Assembly: GCA_003978875.1 (NCBI GenBank)
Contig: QNXQ01000048.1
Coordinates: forward strand, 1 to 7,728
Length of the DNA stretch: 7,728 nucleotides
Direction: 5' to 3'
DNA from: Aquifex sp.
GTDB taxonomy: Bacteria > Aquificota > Aquificia > Aquificales > Aquificaceae
The notes under the pieces were generated by a model. It was not told the origin of the DNA. It worked only from the letters and a program-made list of their open reading frames with translations, and did no database searches. This document shows positions 1 to 5,732 of the stretch, piece after piece. A program made the position numbers and the translations under genes. Numbering within the stretch: the first letter of the stretch is position 1; each line of letters starts with the position of its first letter.

Positions 1-1
1 T

Positions 2-628
2 ATTAAGAGTGTTCTTTTTCTAAAGAATACAATAGTCAAACTTTTTCAAGCCTTGCAGGAAAAGAGCCTCGATAAAGTTGTAAGAATCATAGAATCCGAT
101 GTGGGTTTAACTTACAAGCTACTTAAATGGGTAAAGAATTTTTATCCCGGTAAAGCCGAAGATATTCAAACTGTAGGTGATGCGGTTCTTTTTCTAAGTA
201 TTAACGATATAGGTAATTTCGTTCTAGCTTTGGCTATGGCTGAGCTTTTTGCCGGAAGGCGAGAAGAGGAAATTATAAAGCGTTCACTCTTTAGGGCACA
301 TCTTGCGGAAGAACTGAGCAAGCTATACGTCCCAGACTATACTAAACAGGCTTACTTCATAGGTTTATTTTCCCTAATGGAAGAATTGATAGGAGAAGAA
401 CCCGCTTCTCTTGCAAGGGAATTGAAACTCAGTGAGGAAATAGTTGAGGCCTTTGAAAGGAGATATAACGAGTTTGGTTTATTGCTTTCGTTAGTAGAAC
501 TTTTAGAATTTCACCATAACGATGAGGATATATTGAAACGCGTTGCAAAAATGATTGGTTCAAGTAAAGAGGAAGTAAAAGAGGCGATTAGAAGAGCTCA
601 AGAGAAAGCTCTTGAGCTTACTCAGTAG
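2..628 (+). CDS. HDOD-domain signalling protein, 5'-truncated (probable C-terminus of an EAL-HDOD protein)
   Basis: The frame is open to the left edge: 17 further codons precede the TTG at 53, so the gene starts outside the window and about 208 C-terminal residues are visible. The visible part opens like an HDOD domain, with a helix ending in IIESDVGLTYKLLKWV, which matches the family pattern of I..D..L...LL..vN. An AVLFLSINDIGNFVLALAMA segment then corresponds to the family's Ai..LG...l..w.lll. The tail (YFIGLFSLMEELIGEE, then LKLSEEIVEAF, then GLLLSLVELLEF) resembles the C-terminus of YuxH-type EAL-HDOD proteins, which pair a cyclic-di-GMP EAL domain with HDOD. The EAL half would lie upstream and cannot be seen. 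The domain probably acts as a cytoplasmic protein-interaction module; no catalytic HD residues are expected or seen. Its 3' end overlaps the convergent ccsB-type gene by 11 bp. The HDOD call is firm; the EAL fusion is inference. Confidence 0.8.
   Translation: MKSVLFLKNTIVKLFQALQEKSLDKVVRIIESDVGLTYKLLKWVKNFYPGKAEDIQTVGDAVLFLSINDIGNFVLALAMAELFAGRREEEIIKRSLFRAHLAEELSKLYVPDYTKQAYFIGLFSLMEELIGEEPASLARELKLSEEIVEAFERRYNEFGLLLSLVELLEFHHNDEDILKRVAKMIGSSKEEVKEAIRRAQEKALELTQ
595..618. terminator. 10-bp perfect inverted repeat at a convergent gene junction, possible bidirectional terminator
   Basis: AGCTCAAGAG at 595-604 is the exact reverse complement of 609-618, with the 4-base loop AAAG between. A G-T wobble at 594/619 extends the stem. 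It lies inside the last codons of the HDOD gene and touches the stop codon of the opposing cytochrome biogenesis gene at 618-620. No T-run follows on either strand, so it is not a standard intrinsic terminator. Its position, where two transcripts meet with no spacer, suggests termination or protection of 3' ends. The repeat is plain in the sequence; its role is inference. Confidence 0.45.
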
Positions 629-1556
629 CGTATGAGTGTAGACCTGGGAAATAAAGATTTACTGCAAAGAAACATATAAGCACTGTTATGAAGCCGAATA
701 CTACCATCCATGCGACTTTTTTCCCTTTCCAACCCATTAATTGTCTTGCATGGAGATAGGCTCCGAAGAAAAGCCACACTATTAAAGACCAAACTTCTTT
801 GGGATCCCAACTCCAGTATCCACCCCACGCTTCGTTAGCCCACGCCGCACCGAGAATTATGGAAGCAGTCCAGATAGGAAAAACTATTGCTATGGATTTG
901 TAAGTAATTTCATCTAGTAGTTCTTTCCTCGGGAGAAAATTCTTCACAAATTTATTTTCTCCAAAGTATTCCTTCAAAAGGTATGCTACCGCTCCGCCAA
1001 AACCTACGGTAAAACCGGCATACCCTATAAAGGCTGTAACTACATGAAGGTAAAGCCAATAGCTCCTGAGGGCAGGCATAAGCGGAGTAATTTCATGGTT
1101 AGCTTTAAACAGAGCAAAACCGGATACCGCTACTATAACGGGAACTACAAATGCTCCTAAGATTTTAAAACCGTACTTTCTCTCTATAAAAAGGTATATA
1201 GCTCCGGCTATAAAACTCCAAAAAGTCAGAGCTTCAAACAAATTACTCCAGGGTGGATGAAATATTCCCATCAGATAACTCTCATAAGCCCTTCTTATCA
1301 TTCCCGTGAGATTGAGTAATAGGGAAATATAGAGTATAGAAGTAGCAACTGCACCTGTTATCCTTTCTCTTAAAAAGAGGTAAGCCAAGTAAATTACGGA
1401 AGATAGAATATATCCGAGCAGTGCAGACTTATACCAAAAAATGTTTTCTATAGGGAGAAGAAAAGCACCCCCTATAGAAAGTAAGACACCGGTTATAAAA
1501 AGTATTAAATCTTTATTTAGTTGAAAACTTTTCTCACCTACACTTACTTCTTTCAT
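618..1556 (-). CDS. ccsB: Cytochrome c biogenesis protein, CcsA/CcsB (ResC) family, System II
   Basis: A 312-residue polytopic membrane protein with roughly eight or nine hydrophobic segments (about 17-34, 43-62, 68-86, 106-123, 130-150, 165-195, 219-238, 254-271, 281-301). The tryptophan-rich WWD signature is intact at residues 239-254 (WANEAWGGYWSWDPKE). Three histidines sit where the family keeps its heme ligands: H171 before the WWD loop, H269 in the helix after it, and H307 near the C-terminus. H100 lies in the FHPPWSNLFE segment. Such proteins work with ResB/Ccs1 to move heme across the membrane and attach it to apocytochromes c; no ResB homologue is in the window. The family is named CcsA in plastids and CcsB in some bacterial models, so the symbol depends on convention. 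The gene starts 10 bp after rplI. The nearest strong GGAGG (1575-1579) is inside the end of rplI, 18 bases from the ATG, so translation may be coupled to rplI. Confidence 0.93.
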   Translation of the reverse strand: MKEVSVGEKSFQLNKDLILFITGVLLSIGGAFLLPIENIFWYKSALLGYILSSVIYLAYLFLRERITGAVATSILYISLLLNLTGMIRRAYESYLMGIFHPPWSNLFEALTFWSFIAGAIYLFIERKYGFKILGAFVVPVIVAVSGFALFKANHEITPLMPALRSYWLYLHVVTAFIGYAGFTVGFGGAVAYLLKEYFGENKFVKNFLPRKELLDEITYKSIAIVFPIWTASIILGAAWANEAWGGYWSWDPKEVWSLIVWLFFGAYLHARQLMGWKGKKVAWMVVFGFITVLICFFAVNLYFPGLHSYATE

Positions 1557-1566
1557 AGCCTACAAT

Positions 1567-2016
1567 TTACTTTTCCTCCGGCTTTACGTCAACTTTAATG
1601 TCTACTGCCACATCCTTATGAAGTCTTATCTTTACAGGGAAAACTCCCACTTCCTTTATGGGATGGTAGAACACAACATTTTTTCTCTCTATCTCGATTC
1701 CCTTTTCCTTAAGAGCGTTTACTATGTCATTTGCGGTTACTGAACCGAATAATTTTCCTCCTTCACCCGCAGGCTTTTTCACCTCTACTACTGCACCTTC
1801 AAGCTTTTTAGCAGTTTCCTCAGCTTTCTTCTTTTCTCTAAGTAGCTTTCTTTCCTTTTGTGCGAGGATTGTTTGAATGTGTTTAATGTTTCCTTCAGTA
1901 GCAGGAAGAGCAAGACCTCTGGGTATCAAATAGTTCATCGCATATCCGTCTTTTACATTAACTATATCGCCGAAAAATCCTAATCCTTCAACGTCTTTTA
2001 CCAAAACCACCTTCAT
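1567..2016 (-). CDS. rplI: 50S ribosomal protein L9
   Basis: Full-length at 149 residues, the usual size for bacterial L9. The N-terminal rRNA-binding domain has the L9 signature, with GDIVNVKDGYAMNYLIPRGL at residues 16-35. A long charged connecting helix follows (about 41-74, rich in K, E and A). The C-terminal domain begins near KLFGSVTANDIVNALKEKGI. L9 binds 23S rRNA near the base of the L1 stalk and helps maintain reading frame. The ATG is preceded by AAGGAGGT at 2026-2033, ten bases from GGAGG to the start, which fixes the start codon. The gene is first in a leftward pair with the cytochrome biogenesis gene and is read from the divergent spacer shared with atpG. It lacks the rpsF-ssb-rpsR neighbours common in other bacteria. 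Confidence 0.98.
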   Translation of the reverse strand: MKVVLVKDVEGLGFFGDIVNVKDGYAMNYLIPRGLALPATEGNIKHIQTILAQKERKLLREKKKAEETAKKLEGAVVEVKKPAGEGGKLFGSVTANDIVNALKEKGIEIERKNVVFYHPIKEVGVFPVKIRLHKDVAVDIKVDVKPEEK

Positions 2017-2025
2017 TTCCCATTT

Positions 2026-2033
2026 ACCTCCTT
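2026..2033 (-). promoter_or_regulatory. Ribosome binding site of rplI
   Basis: On the minus strand this reads AAGGAGGT, a near-perfect Shine-Dalgarno. Ten bases lie between GGAGG and the rplI ATG. It contrasts with atpG across the same spacer, which has none. Confidence 0.85.
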
Positions 2034-2052
2034 TTAACGGAAAAGTAATGAA

Positions 2053-2058
2053 ATTATA
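2053..2058 (-). promoter_or_regulatory. Predicted -10 box for rplI-ccsB
   Basis: The minus strand reads TATAAT, a perfect consensus -10. A start site about seven bases downstream would give a leader of roughly 30 bases holding the rplI Shine-Dalgarno. No good -35 hexamer stands at 16-18 bases. A TTTACA (2066-2071) is only 7 bases upstream, too close to pair with it. The box is visible; promoter activity is inferred. Confidence 0.55.
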
Positions 2059-2080
2059 CTACTGCTGTAAATATTTAGTT

Positions 2081-2086
2081 TATAAT
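2081..2086 (+). promoter_or_regulatory. Predicted -10 box for atpG-atpD
   Basis: A perfect TATAAT lies 10 bases before the atpG ATG. A start site about seven bases after the box would fall near 2092-2094, leaving a 5' leader of only about 3-5 bases. The region expected to hold the -35 (around 2058-2063) has no match to TTGACA and overlaps the -10 box of the opposite promoter. TATACT at 2055-2060 is a weaker alternative that would give a leader of about 30 bases. Confidence 0.5.
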
Positions 2087-2096
2087 ATGTAGCGTT

Positions 2097-2972
2097 ATGG
2101 CAAAACTATCTCCGCGGGACATAAGGAGAAAGATACAGGGTATAAAGAATACCAAAAGAATAACAAACGCTATGAAAGTCGTATCCGCGGCGAAACTCAG
2201 AAAAGCTCAGGAGCTTGTTTACGCATCACGTCCTTATTCGGAAAAAATTTACGAATTGGTAGCTCATCTTGCTAAGCACGTTGATACAGAGGAAAATCCC
2301 CTTTTTGAGGTAAGAGAAGAGAAGAATGTAGATATTATTCTCATCACCGCGGACAGAGGACTCGCTGGAGCTTTTAACTCTAATGTTATAAAAGAAGCGG
2401 AAAATCTTATAAAGGAGAAAAAAGAACAAGGAAAAGAAGTAAACCTTTTTCTTATAGGAAGAAAGGGAGTTCAGTATTTCACTAAGAGAGGCTACAAGGT
2501 AATAAAGGGCTACGACGAAGTTTTCAGGAAAACTATAAACTTTTCCGTTGCAAAGGAAGTAGCAGAAACAGTGAGAGAAAGATTCCTTAATGGCGAAACC
2601 GACAAGGTTTATTTGATAAACAACGAGATGGTAACCAGAGCAAGCTATAAACCTATGGTGAGAACGTTCTTGCCCTTTGAAGCTCCGGAAGTAGAAGAGG
2701 AAATCCCCGGAGTTTACGAGTTTGAGGTATCCGAAGAGGAGTTTTTCAATTACATAGTGAATCTATATCTCAACTACCAAATATACAGAGCTATGGTTGA
2801 ATCCAATGCTGCTGAACACTTTGCGAGAATGGTAGCTATGGATAACGCTACCAAAAATGCGGATGATCTTATTAGACAGTGGACTCTTGTATTTAATAAG
2901 GCTAGACAAGAAGCTATTACTACGGAGCTTATAGATATTACTAACGCTGTTGAAGCTCTAAAAGCACAATAA
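2097..2972 (+). CDS. atpG: F1Fo ATP synthase gamma subunit
   Basis: 291 residues, normal for bacterial gamma. The N-terminal coiled-coil helix (residues 1-40) contains the canonical RRKIQGIKNTKRITNAMKVV and AAKLRKAQ blocks. The central Rossmann-like part starts at VDIILITADRGLAGAFNSN (78-96). The C-terminal helix carries ESNAAEHFARMVAMDNATKN (235-254), then FNKARQEAITTELIDI, the most conserved gamma stretch. Gamma is the rotor shaft inside the alpha3-beta3 hexamer and couples proton flow through Fo to catalysis in the beta subunits. The ATG is supported by the conserved start MAKLSPRDIRRKI, but there is no Shine-Dalgarno before it (see the promoter entry). It is followed 14 bp later by atpD. 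The gene for alpha, normally just upstream, is absent; rplI stands there on the other strand. Confidence 0.98.
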   Translation: MAKLSPRDIRRKIQGIKNTKRITNAMKVVSAAKLRKAQELVYASRPYSEKIYELVAHLAKHVDTEENPLFEVREEKNVDIILITADRGLAGAFNSNVIKEAENLIKEKKEQGKEVNLFLIGRKGVQYFTKRGYKVIKGYDEVFRKTINFSVAKEVAETVRERFLNGETDKVYLINNEMVTRASYKPMVRTFLPFEAPEVEEEIPGVYEFEVSEEEFFNYIVNLYLNYQIYRAMVESNAAEHFARMVAMDNATKNADDLIRQWTLVFNKARQEAITTELIDITNAVEALKAQ

Positions 2973-2979
2973 AGGAGGT
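2972..2979 (+). promoter_or_regulatory. Ribosome binding site of atpD
   Basis: AAGGAGGT begins inside the atpG stop codon (TAA at 2970-2972) and leaves eight bases between GGAGG and the atpD ATG. The stop/Shine-Dalgarno overlap suggests reinitiation and tight coupling of gamma to beta. Beta is needed at three copies per gamma, so this strong site may also raise beta output. Confidence 0.85.
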
Positions 2980-2986
2980 TTTATAG

Positions 2987-4423
2987 ATGGCGGAAGCTAT
3001 AAAGGGAAGGATAGTACAGGTAATAGGTCCGGTAGTTGACGTTGAGTTTGAAGGTGTAAAGGAACTTCCGAAGATTAAGGATGGACTCAAAACCATAAGG
3101 AAAGCTATAGACGATAGAGGTAACTGGTTTGAAGAAGTCCTCTTTATGGAAGTAGCACAGCACATAGGAGAACACAGGGTAAGAGCAATAGCGATGGGTC
3201 CCACCGACGGATTGGTAAGAGGGCAAGAGGTAGAGTATCTCGGCGGACCCATAAAAATACCTGTAGGTAAAGAAGTCCTCGGAAGAATATTTAACGTTGC
3301 AGGACAACCCATAGATGAACAAGGTCCGGTAAACGCTAAAGAATATTGGCCTATGTTCAGAACTCCCCCCGAATTGGTCGAACAATCTACAAAGGTTGAA
3401 ATCCTTGAAACGGGTATTAAGGTAATAGACTTACTCCAGCCAATTATCAAAGGTGGTAAGGTTGGACTGTTCGGTGGAGCGGGAGTTGGAAAAACCGTTC
3501 TAATGCAAGAATTAATTCACAATATAGCAAGATTCCACGAAGGATACTCTGTTGTTGTTGGTGTTGGAGAAAGAACAAGAGAAGGAAACGACCTCTGGTT
3601 AGAAATGAAAGAATCCGGAGTACTTCCGTACACGGTAATGGTTTACGGACAGATGAATGAACCCCCTGGAGTTAGATTCAGGGTGGCACACACCGGACTT
3701 ACGATGGCGGAATACTTCAGAGACGTTGAAGGACAGGATGTTCTCATTTTCATAGATAACATCTTCAGATTTGTTCAAGCGGGTTCTGAGGTTTCCACAC
3801 TCCTCGGAAGATTGCCTTCCGCAGTTGGTTATCAACCCACACTAAATACGGACGTTGGTGAAGTTCAAGAAAGGATTACATCTACAAAGAAGGGTTCAAT
3901 TACAGCTATACAAGCGGTTTACGTTCCGGCTGACGATATAACAGACCCGGCACCTTGGTCTATCTTCGCACACTTGGATGCTACAACGGTTCTCACAAGA
4001 AGATTGGCAGAACTCGGTATTTATCCCGCAATAGACCCGCTGGAGTCTACATCTAAATACCTTGCTCCTGAATACGTAGGTGAAGAACATTACGAAGTTG
4101 CTATGGAAGTTAAGAGAATACTCCAAAGATACAAAGAGCTACAAGAAATCATCGCAATTCTCGGTATGGAAGAGCTCTCAGATGAAGACAAAGCTATAGT
4201 TAACAGAGCCAGAAGAATTCAAAAGTTCCTATCCCAACCTTTCCACGTTGCAGAACAGTTTACAGGAATGCCCGGTAAATACGTTAAACTTGAAGATACA
4301 ATCAGGTCCTTTAAAGAGGTACTAAGCGGTAAGTATGACCACTTACCTGAAAACGCTTTCTACATGGTTGGAACCATAGAGGACGTTATAGAAAAAGCCA
4401 AACAAATGGGAGCTAAGGTTTAA
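2987..4423 (+). CDS. atpD: F1Fo ATP synthase beta subunit (catalytic)
   Basis: 478 residues, close to the family norm. Order of parts: N-terminal beta-barrel (GRIVQVIGPVVDVEF, 7-21); nucleotide-binding domain with Walker A GGAGVGKT (163-170), GERTREG (194-200, with catalytic Glu195 and Arg196) and Walker B VLIFID (252-257); then VYVPADDITDPAP (311-323) and GIYPAIDPLESTS (344-356), with the adenine-contacting Tyr346. The C-terminal domain carries the DELSEED-equivalent EELSDED (395-401) and FTGMPGKYV with Phe425. All key catalytic residues are present. It makes ATP from ADP and phosphate on the cytoplasmic face of the membrane. A segment at about 31-50 (KDGLKTIRKAIDDRGNWFEE) is longer than in most beta subunits I recall. 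The gene closes a two-gene operon; atpC does not follow. Its stop shares TTAA with the opposing gene. Confidence 0.99.
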   Translation: MAEAIKGRIVQVIGPVVDVEFEGVKELPKIKDGLKTIRKAIDDRGNWFEEVLFMEVAQHIGEHRVRAIAMGPTDGLVRGQEVEYLGGPIKIPVGKEVLGRIFNVAGQPIDEQGPVNAKEYWPMFRTPPELVEQSTKVEILETGIKVIDLLQPIIKGGKVGLFGGAGVGKTVLMQELIHNIARFHEGYSVVVGVGERTREGNDLWLEMKESGVLPYTVMVYGQMNEPPGVRFRVAHTGLTMAEYFRDVEGQDVLIFIDNIFRFVQAGSEVSTLLGRLPSAVGYQPTLNTDVGEVQERITSTKKGSITAIQAVYVPADDITDPAPWSIFAHLDATTVLTRRLAELGIYPAIDPLESTSKYLAPEYVGEEHYEVAMEVKRILQRYKELQEIIAILGMEELSDEDKAIVNRARRIQKFLSQPFHVAEQFTGMPGKYVKLEDTIRSFKEVLSGKYDHLPENAFYMVGTIEDVIEKAKQMGAKV

Positions 4424-5091
4424 TTCCTTTCTCCTCTTTTCTCTACAAACCCTTTCCATAAAATTCCGAGAAAAAGGGTAATAATCCCGAGGATAAAGCT
4501 CAATACTCCTACAAATACTGTAGCATCGTACCAAAATTTCATAGGGTAAATCCTTATTAAGGTATCGGAGTATTTAAACTTCCAGGAGTAAGGGTCGAAG
4601 ACTACTATATGGAATATTTCAAAAGCCTTCTTATAATCTACAAATGTCAGAGTACTTAAAAATATAAGGAAAATCGTATTAAAAATTCCAGAATATATAA
4701 GAACTCTTGGATACTTTAAAAGGATAACTCCTAAAAACCACACTAGAGTAATTAAGTAAACTGAAGGGAAATAAAGTTTGAGTAGATTTTTCACATCTTC
4801 CATATGCTTTATTTCACGTTCTGTAAATGCTTTCCTGCCGTTTGATAGTTTTTTCCTTTTAAATTTCTCCATATCTTTATCTGACAAAACAGCTCTCAGA
4901 CCGAGTTTAGCAAGCTCTAAACGCTCATCTTTTGTCATTCCCCACTTATCCTTCGGAAAATTTTCCTTTGAGTATTCCCACTCTATGAATTTTTCCGTAA
5001 AAGCTATCCTAACCGAAATGCCTATGGAGATGTAGGGAAAGATAAGGATTAATAAAAGAGTCAATAATTTTTTCACTTTATCTGAAAACAT
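4420..5091 (-). CDS. DUF1461/TIGR01906-type integral membrane protein, Lit-like
   Basis: 223 residues with four likely membrane segments (about 7-28, 108-125, 130-150, 190-212). A long soluble loop lies between the first and second, and a second loop between the third and fourth. Two motifs recall the TIGR01906/DUF1461 family: EREIKHMEDVKNLL (91-104, with His96 and Asp99), and a block at 157-189 with FEIFH (His161), W170, SDTLIRIYP (175-183) and FWYD (186-189). That family includes Lit, which moves an acyl chain within the lipidated N-terminal cysteine of lipoproteins to make the lyso form. Assignment rests on remembered motifs, so function is tentative. The ATG at 5091 overlaps queE by 19 bp. 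A GTG at 5074-5076 would instead give a 4-base GTGA overlap with the queE stop. Neither has a good ribosome binding site, so coupling to queE is likely. Confidence 0.68.
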   Translation of the reverse strand: MFSDKVKKLLTLLLILIFPYISIGISVRIAFTEKFIEWEYSKENFPKDKWGMTKDERLELAKLGLRAVLSDKDMEKFKRKKLSNGRKAFTEREIKHMEDVKNLLKLYFPSVYLITLVWFLGVILLKYPRVLIYSGIFNTIFLIFLSTLTFVDYKKAFEIFHIVVFDPYSWKFKYSDTLIRIYPMKFWYDATVFVGVLSFILGIITLFLGILWKGFVEKRGERN

Positions 5092-5732
5092 TTGTGAACT
5101 TGAGGAATGACTCTTACGGTGAAATTTTCCATAAGCAGTTCTTTTTGTAAACTCATGGCTTTTTCCAGCATATCTTTTCTGTTGCTTTCGGGTTGAAGTA
5201 CTACTTTGCCTTTCCTTAGAAACTCTTTAAATTCATCTCTCAGAAGAACTTCCTTATTTAGCTCTTCGTCAACCACAAACTTCAGTTCTTTTGCATATAG
5301 AAGTATTTTGGGATGTACGAAAAATCTTGCCACAGCCTTTGGAGAGCAGGTTATGTGTATACGGGAAGCTAATCTATCTATGTCTTCTATCCATAGAGTC
5401 CCATTTGTTTCTATTTGAACGGAATAGCCTTCATCTAATAAAGTCTCTACAAGAGAAGGCAGTTCCTTATGGGCAAAGGGTTCTCCTCCGGTGATAACTA
5501 CGTGTTTAGCTGAAAACGAAGTGAGCTCCTTCATCAAATCTGATAATTTCCTGTAGTTTTTCTTAAAAGAAAGGGCTTCAGGCTGGTCACACCAGGGACA
5601 CCTTAGATTACAACCTTGCAGTCTAATAAATACGGAGGGAAGCCCCACAAGGAGCCCTTCTCCTTGAATACTTTCATAAATTTCATTTATAGCTATCAGA
5701 GTGTTGGTTTTTCGTACCTTATCTCGTAGCAT
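5073..5732 (-). CDS. queE: 7-carboxy-7-deazaguanine synthase (radical SAM, QueE)
   Basis: 219 residues, the normal size for this short radical SAM enzyme. It opens with INEIYESIQGEG (15-26), the QueE hallmark. The cluster motif CNLRCPWC (Cys41, Cys45, Cys48) binds the 4Fe-4S cluster that cleaves S-adenosylmethionine. ITGGEP (80-85), ETNG (108-111), CSPK (129-132), ELKFVVD (149-155), LQPES (179-183) and the C-terminal RVIPQVHK follow in family order. QueE turns 6-carboxytetrahydropterin into 7-carboxy-7-deazaguanine on the way to preQ0 and queuosine in tRNA. The residue after the CxxC Asp is Gln50 where most homologues I recall have Thr. The ATG start lies 37 bp inside the end of infB and is preceded by AGGTGA (5742-5747), nine bases away, within infB coding sequence. 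Confidence 0.93.
   Translation of the reverse strand: MLRDKVRKTNTLIAINEIYESIQGEGLLVGLPSVFIRLQGCNLRCPWCDQPEALSFKKNYRKLSDLMKELTSFSAKHVVITGGEPFAHKELPSLVETLLDEGYSVQIETNGTLWIEDIDRLASRIHITCSPKAVARFFVHPKILLYAKELKFVVDEELNKEVLLRDEFKEFLRKGKVVLQPESNRKDMLEKAMSLQKELLMENFTVRVIPQVHKCFQIK

Noticed and set aside
53..55. TTG as the start of the HDOD protein
   Set aside because: The frame is open upstream to base 2, and the upstream residues (NTIVKLFQAL) continue the first HDOD helix, so this is an internal codon of a truncated gene.
622..828. Minus-strand open frame of 68 codons inside the cytochrome biogenesis gene
   Set aside because: It is a frame-shifted shadow of the WWD region, whose true frame is unmistakable.
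2087..2092. ATG-TAG start-stop pair just upstream of atpG
   Set aside because: It lies directly after the predicted -10 box, upstream of the expected transcript start, so it is probably not in the mRNA; likely chance.
2941..3450. Long minus-strand open frame opposite atpD (169 codons)
   Set aside because: It is antisense to a fully conserved atpD segment, has no recognisable domain, and its composition follows from the beta-subunit codons.
4449..4479. 7-bp inverted repeat (ACCCTTT / AAAGGGT) just after atpD, as an atpD terminator
   Set aside because: The loop is 17 bases, the stem is short, and no T-run follows. It lies in the coding sequence of the membrane protein, so evidence is too weak.
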